The notes beneath the pieces were generated by a model. The model saw nothing but the letters and a program-made list of their open reading frames with translations, did not search any database and was not told the origin of the DNA. From Nitrospiraceae bacterium (GTDB lineage Bacteria; Nitrospirota; Thermodesulfovibrionia; UBA6902): DNA of 64,000 nucleotides. Shown here piece by piece: positions 27,004 through 36,418 of the stretch (positions are counted from its first letter, which is position 1; the number at the start of each line of letters is the position of its first letter). The stretch is taken from contig CP070632.1 of NCBI GenBank assembly GCA_020356065.1, forward strand, positions 135,744 to 199,743, given 5' to 3'. The position numbers were made by a program, and so were the translations under genes.

Positions 27004-29448
27004 TCAGTTATTGGAAGAGATCAGTGCCTCAACATCAGTTTCAACAAATACCGGGGTATCGTTTTCAAGCGTTACATTGACCTTTTTCACATCAATGAAC
27101 TTGCCTTTTAAAATCTCTTCCGAGAGAGGGTCCTCAATATGTTTCTGAATTGCCCGTCTCATGGGTCTCGCGCCATAAGACGGCTCATAATTCTTCTCGA
27201 TGAGCCACTCTATTACTTCATCAGAAAGTGAAATGGCCAGGTCCTGATCAAGCAGCTCTCTGTTGAGTTCATCAATAAGCAACTTCACAATTTCTACAAG
27301 ATGAGTCTTATCAAGCTGATGAAATACAACGATATCATCAATCCTGTTCAGAAACTCCGGGTTAAACTTAATCTTCAGTTCATCCAGAACCGAGCTTTTA
27401 ATCTTGCTATATGTATTCTCGGAAGATTCCTTCTGAAAACCCAGCGGCATTGCGTTTCCAATGTTCTTGGTACCCACATTGGAAGTCATGATAATGACCG
27501 TATTCTTGAAATCGACCTTTCTTCCAAGGTTATCTGTAATCACCCCTTCATCAAGGACCTGCAATAACACATTGAAGACATCAGGATGGGCCTTTTCGAT
27601 TTCATCAAACAGCACAACAGAATAAGGTCTCCTGCGAACAGTCTCTGATAACTGGCCCCCCTCTTCATACCCCACATATCCGGGAGGGGCGCCTGTAAGT
27701 CTTGAAACATTAAACCTTTCCATATATTCAGACATATCAATCTTAATCAATGCTTTGTCATCATTAAACAGGAATTCAGTCAGTGCCTTTGCAAGTTCTG
27801 TCTTTCCAACCCCTGTCGGTCCAAGAAAGAAAAATGATCCGATAGGCCGTGTTCTGGCTTTAATACCCGCCCGTGACCTTCTAATGGCTTTTGCTATGGC
27901 ATTCACAGCATCATCCTGGGCGATAATCCTCTGGTGAAGTTCTTCTTCCATGCGCAACAGTTTCTCTGATTCCTTTTCTTCCAGCTTGGAAAGAGGAATG
28001 CCTGTAATTTTCGAAACAGTATAAGCCACATCATCTTCAAGCACATTGGGGGTTTCTTTCTGCTGATTCTCACGCCACTTCTTGTTTAAACTCTCGTACA
28101 GTTTTCTTACCCTGTCCTCTTCGTTTTTTACAGAGGCTCCCTTTTCAAAGTCATTGAGTTTAACATACAGGTTCTTTTCCTTACTCAGTCTTTTCAATTC
28201 CTTTTCAAGCTCACGAATCTCAGGCGGCATGGTAAATCTCTTCAGTTTGATCCTGGCGCCTGTTTCATCCATAACGTCAATCGCTTTATCAGGGAGATAA
28301 CGTTCGGTGATATATCTGTCCGAGAGATTGACACAGGCCTTAATCGCCTCGGGGGTAACCTTAACTTTGTGGTGAACCTCATACCTGGTTTGTAGTCCTT
28401 TCAGAATCTGAATGCTCTCGTCCAGGGTAGGAGGCTGTAAATAAATGGGCTGGAATCTTCTTTCGAATGCGCCGTCCTTTTCGATATATTTTCTGTATTC
28501 ATCAGGGGTAGTCGCACCAATACATTGAATTTCACCTCGTGAAAGCGCAGGTTTGAGCATATTCGATGCGTCTATGGAACCTTCCGCAGCTCCGGCACCA
28601 ACTAGGGTATGAAGTTCGTCTATGAAGAGTATTACATTGTCAGACTGTACGATCTCCTTCATCACAAGCTTCAAACGCTCTTCAAACTGGCCCCGGTATT
28701 TGGTACCGGCTATGAGAGCACCAAGGTCAAGGCTGACGATGCGTTTATCAATAAGGTTTTCGGGTATTTCTTCTGCAACGATTCTCTGGGCAAGCCCTTC
28801 AACAATGGCAGTCTTCCCTACGCCTGATTCACCTATGATGACGGGGTTGTTCTTCACGCGTCTCCCAAGGATCTGCAGTACTCTTTCCACCTCCCGTTCC
28901 CTGCCAATAACAGGATCAAGTTTACCGTCTCTTGCAAGCTGGGTTATGTCCCTGCCGAATTCGTCAAGCGCAGGTGTGTGGGTCTTTTTCTCTTTCTGCC
29001 CGGCCTGCATCTTTCTTATCGATAAATTGATTGCAAGCTGTCTGACACCAAGCAGGTTGGCTCCCAGGCTCCTCAGGATTTTTCCGGCTATTCCCGCTTC
29101 CTCCCTGATCAACCCAATAAGCAGATGTTCACTGCCTATATAACTGTGCCCAAGCAGCCTTGCTTCTTCAACAGCAAGCTCAAGAACCTTTTTCGCTCTT
29201 GGCGTAAAGGGAATATCACCAAATGTGAGAATATTAGATCCAGTAGGAAGGTTTCTTTCTACTTCCATGCGCAGTTCATCCGCTGAAAGCCCCATCTTTT
29301 TTAGTATAACCATGGGCAGACTTTCCTCTTCTCTTAGAAGACCCAGTAGCAGATGTTCTGTTCCGAGATAGTCATTTTGACGCTTTTCGGCTTCCTCGCG
29401 TGCATATATTATGACCTTTCTACCTCTTTCCGTAAATTTCTCGAACAT
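27004..29448 (-). CDS. clpC: ATP-dependent Clp protease ATPase subunit ClpC
   Basis: 814-residue Hsp100 unfoldase. Two Clp-N repeats (about 1-145), AAA1 with Walker A GESGVGKT at 206-213, a UVR-type coiled middle region (about 412-460, ELEKELKRLSKEKN) that distinguishes ClpC from ClpB, and AAA2 with GPTGVGKT at 543-550, then the D2-small domain. It feeds substrates to ClpP. The start has a TAGGAG site. No ctsR/mcsAB genes accompany it, unlike in Firmicutes. Confidence 0.97.
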   Translation of the reverse strand: MFEKFTERGRKVIIYAREEAEKRQNDYLGTEHLLLGLLREEESLPMVILKKMGLSADELRMEVERNLPTGSNILTFGDIPFTPRAKKVLELAVEEARLLGHSYIGSEHLLIGLIREEAGIAGKILRSLGANLLGVRQLAINLSIRKMQAGQKEKKTHTPALDEFGRDITQLARDGKLDPVIGREREVERVLQILGRRVKNNPVIIGESGVGKTAIVEGLAQRIVAEEIPENLIDKRIVSLDLGALIAGTKYRGQFEERLKLVMKEIVQSDNVILFIDELHTLVGAGAAEGSIDASNMLKPALSRGEIQCIGATTPDEYRKYIEKDGAFERRFQPIYLQPPTLDESIQILKGLQTRYEVHHKVKVTPEAIKACVNLSDRYITERYLPDKAIDVMDETGARIKLKRFTMPPEIRELEKELKRLSKEKNLYVKLNDFEKGASVKNEEDRVRKLYESLNKKWRENQQKETPNVLEDDVAYTVSKITGIPLSKLEEKESEKLLRMEEELHQRIIAQDDAVNAIAKAIRRSRAGIKARTRPIGSFFFLGPTGVGKTELAKALTEFLFNDDKALIKIDMSEYMERFNVSRLTGAPPGYVGYEEGGQLSETVRRRPYSVVLFDEIEKAHPDVFNVLLQVLDEGVITDNLGRKVDFKNTVIIMTSNVGTKNIGNAMPLGFQKESSENTYSKIKSSVLDELKIKFNPEFLNRIDDIVVFHQLDKTHLVEIVKLLIDELNRELLDQDLAISLSDEVIEWLIEKNYEPSYGARPMRRAIQKHIEDPLSEEILKGKFIDVKKVNVTLENDTPVFVETDVEALISSNN

Positions 29449-29587
29449 AAAAATCTCCTAAATTTAATATATCGTCTATACTGTTTATTGTCAAGCAAGA
29501 ACCATCCATACATCCTATGGCCAATTATGTATTCGGCTTAATGGTTGATTTAATTTAATGATGCAGAGTGAATACAAATGTATCGAA

Positions 29588-30052
29588 TTAACGGTCTTTT
29601 TTCTTGTAAACAATATCATTTATTTCCTGCATAAATTCTTTGATGTCTTTAAATTGTCTGTAAACAGATGCAAACCTTACATAAGCAACCTGATCAATCT
29701 CCTTGAGATTGTCCATAACCTGTTCACCTATAAATGCGCTCGATATTTCTTTTTCCCCTGTTGCCTGAAGACTTTTTTCGATTTTTGTTGCTAGCTCTTC
29801 CCTGGCCTCAACACTCACCGGCCTTTTTTCACATGCTCTTTCAAGCCCCTGAAGTATTTTCTGCCTGTCAAAAAGAACCCTGCTATTGTCTTTTTTGATG
29901 ACATGGGGCAAGATGTTTTCAATTCTTTCATAACTTGTGAAACGGCCTTCACATTTCAGACACTCGCGCCTGCGCCTGATCACATCAGCATCCTTACCCT
30001 GCCTCGAGTCTATGACTTTATCTTCAATATGATTACAAAAAGGGCATCGCAT
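29588..30052 (-). CDS. nrdR: Transcriptional repressor NrdR
   Basis: 154 residues: N-terminal zinc ribbon MRCPFCNHIEDKVIDSR...RRRRECLKCEGRFTSYE, then an ATP-cone (VIKKDNSRVLFDRQKILQGLERACEKRPV). It represses ribonucleotide reductase genes according to the dATP/ATP state. An in-frame upstream start exists at 30130, but MRCPFC is the universal N-terminus of the family and the extension would run into glyA, so 30052 is chosen. Confidence 0.95.
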   Translation of the reverse strand: MRCPFCNHIEDKVIDSRQGKDADVIRRRRECLKCEGRFTSYERIENILPHVIKKDNSRVLFDRQKILQGLERACEKRPVSVEAREELATKIEKSLQATGEKEISSAFIGEQVMDNLKEIDQVAYVRFASVYRQFKDIKEFMQEINDIVYKKKDR

Positions 30053-30090
30053 GATATTTTGCAGTGATAATGCAGGACGGTTATTATTGA

Positions 30091-31344
30091 TTAAATAGTT
30101 ATGTCCTCGTAAACCGGAAACTTCTTGCACAAAGATTTCACTTTGCTTCTTACTCTACTGATCGTTGCGCTGTTCTTGTGATCATGGAGCACTGCAGCTA
30201 TTAGTTCAGCTATGATAACCATTTCCGGCTCCTTCATTTTGCGGCTTGTTACTATTGGTGTACCTACTCTTATACCGCTCGTAATGGTAGCGGGCTTTTT
30301 ATCAAAGGGTATTGAGTTTTTATTCACCGTAATGCCTGCAAGGTCAAGTGCAGTTTCGGCCTCGCTTCCGGAAATATTCAATTCTGTAAGATCCACGAGC
30401 ATTAAGTGGGTGTCAGTCCCGCCAGATATGACCTTCAGCCCTGTGCCCATCAATACATCTGCCAATTCCCGTGCATTCCTGACAATCTGGAGCTGGTATG
30501 TCTTAAATTCCTGTGTCAGGGCTTCTTTAAACGCAACCGCTTTTGCAGCAATAACATGCATGAGCGGCCCGCCCTGCATGCCCGGAAATACCACTCTATC
30601 GATTACCTTTGCATACTCGGATTTACACATGATTAACCCACCACGGGGACCTCTCAGGGTCTTGTGAGATGTGCTGGTAACAAAATCCGCGTAAGGGACC
30701 GGCGATAGATGGTTACCGGTCGCAATTAATCCTGCGATATGTGCAATGTCAGCCATGAAATACGCCTTCACCTCTTTTGCAATATCAGAAAGGGCCTTAA
30801 AATCCAGTGTCCTCGAGTAGGCACTTGCACCGGCCAGAAGCAGCTTGGGTTTCTGCTTTTTTGCCAGCTTGCGAACCTTGTCATAGTCGATCATGCCTGT
30901 AACTTTGTCTACTCCATAAGATGATATTTTGTAATATTTGCCTGTAAAATTAACCTTTGCTCCGTGTGACAGGTGGCCCCCGTGACTGAGGTCCATACCG
31001 AGAATCTTATCGCCCGGTTTTAATACGGCAAAATATACCGCCATATTTGCCTGCGACCCGGAGTGGGGCTGCACATTTACATGTTCCGCTCCAAAAAGCT
31101 CCCGTGCACGTTCAATTGCAAGAGTCTCGACCTGATCTGCAAATTCACAACCTCCATAATAACGCCGGCCCGGATACCCCTCGGCATACTTGTTGGTAAA
31201 GACCGAACCCTGGGCCTGCAAAACTGCCCTGCTGGCATAATTTTCAGAAGCAATAAGCACGATTTTATCCTGTTCGCGTTTTATCTCTTCCCTGATGGCC
31301 CGATAAATCTCAGGATCAAATTTCTTCAAGTCATCGTCATTCAT
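30091..31344 (-). CDS. glyA: Serine hydroxymethyltransferase
   Basis: 417-residue PLP enzyme interconverting serine and glycine with tetrahydrofolate, the main one-carbon source. Motifs: [32 protein letters not shown], and the PLP-lysine region [14 protein letters not shown] with Lys228. The start overlaps the rpiB stop by 4 nt; nrdR follows 38 nt later. The rpiB-glyA-nrdR order recurs in several phyla. Confidence 0.97.
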   Translation of the reverse strand: MNDDDLKKFDPEIYRAIREEIKREQDKIVLIASENYASRAVLQAQGSVFTNKYAEGYPGRRYYGGCEFADQVETLAIERARELFGAEHVNVQPHSGSQANMAVYFAVLKPGDKILGMDLSHGGHLSHGAKVNFTGKYYKISSYGVDKVTGMIDYDKVRKLAKKQKPKLLLAGASAYSRTLDFKALSDIAKEVKAYFMADIAHIAGLIATGNHLSPVPYADFVTSTSHKTLRGPRGGLIMCKSEYAKVIDRVVFPGMQGGPLMHVIAAKAVAFKEALTQEFKTYQLQIVRNARELADVLMGTGLKVISGGTDTHLMLVDLTELNISGSEAETALDLAGITVNKNSIPFDKKPATITSGIRVGTPIVTSRKMKEPEMVIIAELIAAVLHDHKNSATISRVRSKVKSLCKKFPVYEDITI

Positions 31345-31790
31345 TTCTGTTTCTCTTCAATTTCTTTTATCTTGTCCAGCCTTCGCTGATGCCTTCCACC
31401 CTCAAAATCAGTTGTAAACCATGTTTTGACTATTTCTTTTGCTTTCTCTTTATCAATAATCCTTCCGGGTAATACAAGAATATTGGCATCATTATGCAGC
31501 CTGCTCATTTTTGCTGAATAATCTTCCTGACACAGAGCAGCCCGTATGCCAGGAACTTTGTTTGCAACAATAGACATTCCGATACCGGTTCCGCAAATGA
31601 GAATCCCCCTGTCTGCTTGACCCCTGGAGACAGCATCAGATACCTTTTCTCCAAAATCAGGATAATCCACTGATTCCTCGTCTTTCGTGCCAAAATCCTC
31701 CCAATCAATGAATAACTCATCCAGAACAGGCACAATCTCGCTTTTCATGGTGACGCCGGCATGATCGCTTCCAATTGCTACTTTCATCAA
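31341..31790 (-). CDS. rpiB: Ribose-5-phosphate isomerase B
   Basis: 149 residues. [11 protein letters not shown], the active-site Cys region [25 protein letters not shown] and [12 protein letters not shown] are diagnostic of RpiB. It interconverts ribose-5-P and ribulose-5-P in the non-oxidative pentose phosphate pathway. First gene of rpiB-glyA-nrdR; an AGGAGGGTTTG-type site (plus strand CAAACCCTCCT) precedes the ATG. Confidence 0.96.
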   Translation of the reverse strand: MMKVAIGSDHAGVTMKSEIVPVLDELFIDWEDFGTKDEESVDYPDFGEKVSDAVSRGQADRGILICGTGIGMSIVANKVPGIRAALCQEDYSAKMSRLHNDANILVLPGRIIDKEKAKEIVKTWFTTDFEGGRHQRRLDKIKEIEEKQK

Positions 31791-32044
31791 ACCCTCCTGA
31801 CTTGTTTATTATTTACAGACAGTGCCTGAGAAGTTCCTCTAGACTTTTCATATTGTAAAAGACATAAGGAAAGATTTCACGATTTGACGTAAATTATATT
31901 ATCAATCTCCTTAAGGTAAGTCAAGAAAACAGTATAGTTGAGAAATTCCTCGATTCCTACATGTCACATACTTAGTTATCAGGTGTAATTCACTAATTTT
32001 TAAGCTTTAATCATTGATGCGATCCGCAACCTTATACTGAAAAC

Positions 32045-32053
32045 TGTTATAAT
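32045..32053 (+). promoter_or_regulatory. Extended -10 promoter, probable leaderless coaE mRNA
   Basis: TGTTATAAT, with the -10 hexamer at 32048-32053, ends 5 nt before the coaE ATG at 32059. No Shine-Dalgarno is present. It is the third example of this spacing in the window. Confidence 0.45.
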
Positions 32054-32058
32054 TTCTT

Positions 32059-32673
32059 ATGCCAACCATCGGTCTAACAGGCAGTTTCGGAATGGGAAAA
32101 ACAACGGTTCTGAATTTGTTTGAAAAACTCGGGGCCTATACATTTAATATTGATGAGTTTGTTCATGATATTCTGGGCAAGGAAAGTACAATCCGGAAGA
32201 TATCCAGCCTTCTTGGAGATGAAGTACTGACAAAATCTTCTTCAGGCATATCTTTAAACAAAAAAAAGTTGGCCGGTATTATTTTCAGTGATCCGGAAAA
32301 AAGAAAAGCTATTGAAGAAATAATCCATCCGGGAGTTTTAAAAGAAATAAAAGCGGTAAAATTAAATTTAACGAGAATAAACCCCGACGCCTTTATAATT
32401 TTTGAAGTTCCCCTGCTGTTTGAGGCCCATTACGAAAAACATTTTGACAAGACGATTGTTGTCCATGCAGACCGTCAGACGGCAATTAAAAGATTGCAAA
32501 GAAAAGGATTTACCAGAGATGAAATTTCACATCGATTTCGATCACAAATGCCCATGTATAAGAAAAAAAAACTGGCGGACTATCTGATCGAAAATAACGG
32601 GGACATTAAAAAAACCTCTGAAAGAGTAAAAAAATTATACCATATATTAAGGAATGATGATCAACAGGGTTGA
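32059..32673 (+). CDS. coaE: Dephospho-CoA kinase
   Basis: 204 residues. P-loop GLTGSFGMGKTT, IDEFVHDIL in place of the usual DAD(x)hxH motif, HPGVLKEI, and FEVPLLFEAHYEKHFD are family landmarks. Catalyses the last step of CoA synthesis. The Ala of the common DADxhxR region is replaced (NIDEFVH), a mild variation. The 3' end overlaps the CULT-domain gene by 20 nt. Confidence 0.92.
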   Translation: MPTIGLTGSFGMGKTTVLNLFEKLGAYTFNIDEFVHDILGKESTIRKISSLLGDEVLTKSSSGISLNKKKLAGIIFSDPEKRKAIEEIIHPGVLKEIKAVKLNLTRINPDAFIIFEVPLLFEAHYEKHFDKTIVVHADRQTAIKRLQRKGFTRDEISHRFRSQMPMYKKKKLADYLIENNGDIKKTSERVKKLYHILRNDDQQG

Positions 32674-33082
32674 GAACACGGATAACATATCGTTTAAACC
32701 ACCAAAAGAAAAACCATCTGATAACATTGTCATAAAATCAGAAAAAAAATTTGGCATAGTTGAAGGTCAGGCAATTCTATGTATATACTGCGGAAATATT
32801 GTGACCTGGCCTGAACAGATCATTACTGTGAATGATCAGCACAGGCATACCTTCATTAATCCGGAGGGTCTTGTGTTTCAGATAGGCTGTTTTTCGCATG
32901 CAGACGGCTGTCTGATTGATGAACAATCTACACTGGACAACACCTGGTTTACGGGTTTTACATGGAGCGTCAGCATCTGCTCAAACTGCACGGCACATCT
33001 CGGCTGGTTCTATGAGAAAGACGAACGGCATTTCTTCGGTCTCATCCTGGACAGGATTAAGGACTCTGCATCAAATCACTGA
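32654..33082 (+). CDS. CULT-domain protein (bacterial cereblon thalidomide-binding-domain homologue)
   Basis: 142 residues. After a polar N-terminus (about 1-38) the rest is a stand-alone CULT domain: zinc Cys43/Cys46 (CIYC) and Cys109/Cys112 (CSNC), HRHTFINPEGLVFQIGCF, and three Trp at 98, 104 and 118 in TWFTGFTW and HLGW. These three Trp align with human cereblon W380, W386 and W400, the aromatic cage that holds the glutarimide of thalidomide. Bacterial single-domain homologues bind thalidomide and uracil-like rings; the natural ligand is unsettled. The frame overlaps coaE, so coupled translation is likely. ATG at 32657 is an equal start. Confidence 0.85.
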   Translation: MMINRVENTDNISFKPPKEKPSDNIVIKSEKKFGIVEGQAILCIYCGNIVTWPEQIITVNDQHRHTFINPEGLVFQIGCFSHADGCLIDEQSTLDNTWFTGFTWSVSICSNCTAHLGWFYEKDERHFFGLILDRIKDSASNH

Positions 33083-34275
33083 TTCAGAAACTCTTTCTTT
33101 GCAACTATAAGAAATATCCTTCCCCTCTGTTTCAGATAACCTGCGATTAATTCTGACTCCTTTCCATGACCCAGAAATATATCTGCCCTGCCGTGATCCC
33201 GTATGGCCCCTCCCGTGTCCTGAACAAGGGAAAATCGTCTGATGGATTTCCACCCGATGACCTGCTCATCATCAAAAAAAGGTATTTCAGTCTGAATATA
33301 GGCAAGACCTCCTTTTGGAATACCTCTCTTATCCATTGCAATAGAACGAAGCGGTGTGAGGGGTACATCAATATTACCCAGAGGCCCCTCTTCTACCACA
33401 CGGAAAAAAACATAGCTCTGATTGTAATTTAGCACATCCTTTACTTCTTCAGGATGTGCATAAAGATATTCCTTGATCGCCTGAAGAGACATCTTTTCCT
33501 CGGGAATTCTGTCAAATAGTATTTTCCCGATCGCCTTGTACGGATGACCATTCTTCTGAGAATAGTTGACCCGCAGTGTGTTTCCATCCTGAAGCCTGAT
33601 AAGACCCGAACCCTGAATCTGGAGAAAGAAAAGTTCGATTTCTTTAACATATGCAAGTGGATTCGCACGTCCAACAAGAGATTTCCTGTGCACTATGTCA
33701 TCTCTGGAATCATATGGAACAAGTTTATTGCCGACCAGGCGACCGACAATTTTTTCATATTTCCACTTATTCGAAAAATCACCGAGATCAACTTCCACAA
33801 GATCATGAGGAGTTTCATAGAGCGGTTCGGTGAAATCCCCTTCGGGGACAAGACTTCCCTCCAGAAGAGGCTCATAATACCCGGTAAAATACGCCTCTCC
33901 TTCAGCGTTCTTACTTTCAAAAAAAAGAAACTTCTCTTTTAATTGATGTAAACGTTCATTCCCTTCCGAGCTCTCTATTATCTTAAGAAACAAAGTCAAT
34001 GATGCGATCATTTCTTTTGAAGAGTACATACGTTCTCCATACTGAAATACTTCATCCGGAGAAAGCCGTTCATAATATCTGATTGACTGCTCAATAGCCC
34101 GGTCAATTTCCACGAACATCAGATCATCCGTCCAGTCATGATCAAAGACCTGCTGAGAGGTCAGATTTTCCAGCTTTGGCTCTGGCCGGGGCTTTATAAA
34201 AAGGGAGCAGCCATACCATATTGAGAATACAAGGGTCAAGAATAAAGGTATCCATATCCTGAGGGTAGTCTTCAT
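33076..34275 (-). CDS. mltA: Membrane-bound lytic murein transglycosylase A (MltA)
   Basis: 399 residues with a lipoprotein signal (hydrophobic 8-22, lipobox WYGC23). The MltA barrel is visible in AYFTGYYEPLLEGS, VPYDSRDDI, LAYVKEIELFFLQIQGSGLIRL and YVFFRVVEEG, and the 3D domain in GGLAYIQTEIPF...RFSLVQDTGGAIRDHGRADIFLG with the catalytic Asp. It cleaves peptidoglycan to 1,6-anhydromuropeptides from the outer membrane. Its 3' end overlaps the convergent CULT gene by 7 nt. Confidence 0.93.
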   Translation of the reverse strand: MKTTLRIWIPLFLTLVFSIWYGCSLFIKPRPEPKLENLTSQQVFDHDWTDDLMFVEIDRAIEQSIRYYERLSPDEVFQYGERMYSSKEMIASLTLFLKIIESSEGNERLHQLKEKFLFFESKNAEGEAYFTGYYEPLLEGSLVPEGDFTEPLYETPHDLVEVDLGDFSNKWKYEKIVGRLVGNKLVPYDSRDDIVHRKSLVGRANPLAYVKEIELFFLQIQGSGLIRLQDGNTLRVNYSQKNGHPYKAIGKILFDRIPEEKMSLQAIKEYLYAHPEEVKDVLNYNQSYVFFRVVEEGPLGNIDVPLTPLRSIAMDKRGIPKGGLAYIQTEIPFFDDEQVIGWKSIRRFSLVQDTGGAIRDHGRADIFLGHGKESELIAGYLKQRGRIFLIVAKKEFLNQ

Positions 34276-34336
34276 CGGTTCGTAAGATTATATATAAATG
34301 AGAGGAAAATGAGAAGTATATAGACGTTATAACAGC

Positions 34337-34675
34337 CTATCTGTTTTCAATACATGAAACACACATTCTGCTTTCGGGCATGACCATCAATCTTTTAAAA
34401 GGTATCGGCTCTTCACAGCCTGCACAGATACCGAAATCAGGCTCATCGATATTATGAAGAGCAGATTTAAGCTTATTCAGTCTTGCTTGATAAGATCTCA
34501 ATGTCGCTTCACTGACACTCTTCGCATTAATAGCTTCCATCCTGGTAAGACGTCCTATCGCATCATCCGGAACAACAGGCTGAACAGTATCCTTTACACG
34601 TTCAATCGTCAGCTTTAGCTCTTCGATCTCTTTATCAATAAGTTTTCTCAGTTTTTCTGTCTGTTCTGCATTCAT
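34337..34675 (-). CDS. DksA/TraR-type zinc-finger protein
   Basis: 112 residues from the chosen Met: a long coiled-coil (about 1-75) and a C-terminal C4 zinc finger CAGCEEPIPFKRLMVMPESRMCVSC. The coiled-coil tip region resembles DksA/TraR proteins that enter the RNA polymerase secondary channel. An upstream in-frame ATG (34726) would add 17 hydrophobic residues not typical of the family, so MNAEQTEKL is preferred. Confidence 0.85.
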   Translation of the reverse strand: MNAEQTEKLRKLIDKEIEELKLTIERVKDTVQPVVPDDAIGRLTRMEAINAKSVSEATLRSYQARLNKLKSALHNIDEPDFGICAGCEEPIPFKRLMVMPESRMCVSCIENR

Positions 34676-34786
34676 ACATGGGTTGTTTCCTATAAGAAGA
34701 TACGTAATACTGCACGGTAATAACATTCATTAATAAGATTAACAAAATAAGGTTTGATTAATCATTCAAGACAGGTTGATTATATT

Positions 34787-34934
34787 ACGTATAGACAGTA
34801 CGGTGCCCTGTAATAATACAAACATTACAGATATCATAATATATCGAATGCTCACACACAGCACAACAGTGATAGCATTTATTTTATTTCATAAATCTGA
34901 TTGAAGATATATAAATCAATTCCTGTCTATACGT
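34787..34934. repeat. 12-bp exact inverted repeats flanking an intergenic segment
   Basis: ACGTATAGACAG at 34787-34798 is the exact reverse complement of CTGTCTATACGT at 34923-34934, with 124 bp between them. The segment fills most of the gap between msrB and the DksA-type gene and encodes nothing obvious. No flanking duplication is seen. Confidence 0.45.
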
Positions 34935-34969
34935 GTCACATCAGATCGTTCAATGAAAGAATACAATAA

Positions 34970-35431
34970 TTATTTCTCAAACAGTTCCAAATACTCCCCA
35001 TACCCCTCTTTTTCCATGTCTTCTTTTGGAATAAACCGGAGTGATGCTGAATTCATGCAGTAGCGAAGTCCTGTAGGTTCGGGACCATCATCAAAGACAT
35101 GCCCGAGGTGGGAGTCACCATATTTACTCCTGACCTCTGTCCTTACCCGGAATAATTTTTTGTCTTCTTTTTCTACGATAAATTCCTTGTCTATAGGTTT
35201 TGTAAAGCTGGGCCAACCTGTACCTGATGAATATTTGTCATTTGAACTGAAAAGGGGTTCACCCGATGCGATGTCAACGTATATACCTTCTTTCTTGTTG
35301 TCCCAGTATTCATTATCGAATGCCCTTTCTGTCCCATCCTCCCGTGACACTTTATACTGAATTGGTGTTAGTTTCTTTCGGATTTCATCGTCAGACGGCT
35401 TACTGTATTTATTACTTCTTTTGTCAGTCAT
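34970..35431 (-). CDS. msrB: Peptide-methionine (R)-S-oxide reductase
   Basis: 153 residues. [18 protein letters not shown] and the catalytic [11 protein letters not shown] (Cys125) define MsrB. The two CxxC zinc pairs of many MsrB proteins are absent, so this is the zinc-free form. It reduces methionine-R-sulfoxide in proteins. Expression may respond to the upstream FNR-like palindrome at 35597. Confidence 0.95.
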   Translation of the reverse strand: MTDKRSNKYSKPSDDEIRKKLTPIQYKVSREDGTERAFDNEYWDNKKEGIYVDIASGEPLFSSNDKYSSGTGWPSFTKPIDKEFIVEKEDKKLFRVRTEVRSKYGDSHLGHVFDDGPEPTGLRYCMNSASLRFIPKEDMEKEGYGEYLELFEK

Positions 35432-35596
35432 TTATTCTCCCTGTCTTATACCAATATGTTGTTCATGCATCTTCTTCGTCCTGAAGCATTGACATCTCGT
35501 ATCCATAACAATAGAGAATTCTATGTTGAATATCTTAAGCATATTCTCTTATTTTATTTTTCTTTTTTATCTTATTTGATCTAAGCAAAATTAAAT

Positions 35597-35610
35597 ATGA
35601 TATATATCAT
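35597..35610. promoter_or_regulatory. Perfect 14-bp palindrome with FNR/CRP-like core
   Basis: ATGATATATATCAT fits TGAT-N4-ATCA, the core of FNR/CRP-family operators. It lies 166 nt upstream of the msrB start in a 330-bp gap (35432-35761) that otherwise shows no gene or clear promoter. The AT-rich context makes a chance match possible. Confidence 0.3.
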
Positions 35611-35761
35611 CCCATAATTCAAAAATCAATCGACAGGTGTGCCCAACACAAGAGATTCCGGACAAGTCGGTTGTCCCTGGGGAACAACTTCGACCATCAT
35701 AACGGTGTGTGTCGATACTCAACTGATTTTATGAAATATCTCAGAGGGAAAAAGACTCTTT

Positions 35762-36412
35762 TTACTGATGTTCCTTTACATAAATCTCTTCTGCAATCAT
35801 GCTGTCTACGGCAAGAGTTGTTTCATCTATTTCAAGAACAAAAGATGGTCTCTTCTGTTTCAGCTTAATAATACTGCCTGCGATAATACCCATTGATGAG
35901 AGACGTTCAAGACGTGTGCTGTCAGATGGCCTTATGAACACGATTCTTCCTCTGGAGCCAACCTCAAAATCCTTGAGCTGTACTACAAGGGGTCTGAATC
36001 CGGACTTGTATTTTGAGCAGCACACCCCTCTGGGAATAGGCTTTCCATGCGGACATGTGGGAGGATGCCCCAGAAAAGAACATACGCTGTCAGTAACTGA
36101 AGGCGATAGAAAATGCTCTATCTCACATGCAGTTTCCTCACTCTCTTTCATACTCACGTCAAGTACGTCATGAAACAGTCTTTCAGCCAAACGATGTCGC
36201 CTCGTAAGGTCCCTCGCCCGGGTCTCACCTTTTTCAGTCAGTTCGACGTCATGATTCCTAATGAGTAAACACCCTGCCTTTTCCATCTTCCGTATTTCAT
36301 CAGATGTGTCGCTATCTCCAATACCTTTGACGATATCTTCTATACTATTTACATTTTTTTCTCGTAATGCCCATATGAGCTCAAGAATTTCATCTCTCAA
36401 TGTACTGCTCAT
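35762..36412 (-). CDS. DtxR/MntR-family metalloregulator with FeoA-like domain
   Basis: 216 residues: winged-helix N-terminus (about 1-65), the DtxR dimerisation/metal region RRHRLAERLFHDVL...EIEHFLSPSVTDSVCSFLGHPPTCPHGKPIP (about 70-130), and a C-terminal FeoA/SH3-like domain (about 140-214). It should repress iron or manganese genes when metal is bound. Cys-Cys at CCSKYK is an extra feature. The ribosome site overlaps the stop of the radical SAM gene 7 nt upstream, so the two are co-transcribed. No target transporter is nearby. Confidence 0.88.
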   Translation of the reverse strand: MSSTLRDEILELIWALREKNVNSIEDIVKGIGDSDTSDEIRKMEKAGCLLIRNHDVELTEKGETRARDLTRRHRLAERLFHDVLDVSMKESEETACEIEHFLSPSVTDSVCSFLGHPPTCPHGKPIPRGVCCSKYKSGFRPLVVQLKDFEVGSRGRIVFIRPSDSTRLERLSSMGIIAGSIIKLKQKRPSFVLEIDETTLAVDSMIAEEIYVKEHQ

Positions 36413-36418
36413 TATAAA

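Noticed and set aside
30053-30130. Longer nrdR start at 30130
   Set aside because: It would add 26 unconserved residues and overlap glyA; MRCPFC is the conserved N-terminus.
3572-34934. The three intergenic inverted-repeat segments of about 136-148 bp as one MITE family
   Set aside because: Their ends and interiors do not align beyond short AT-rich stretches, so they are reported separately.
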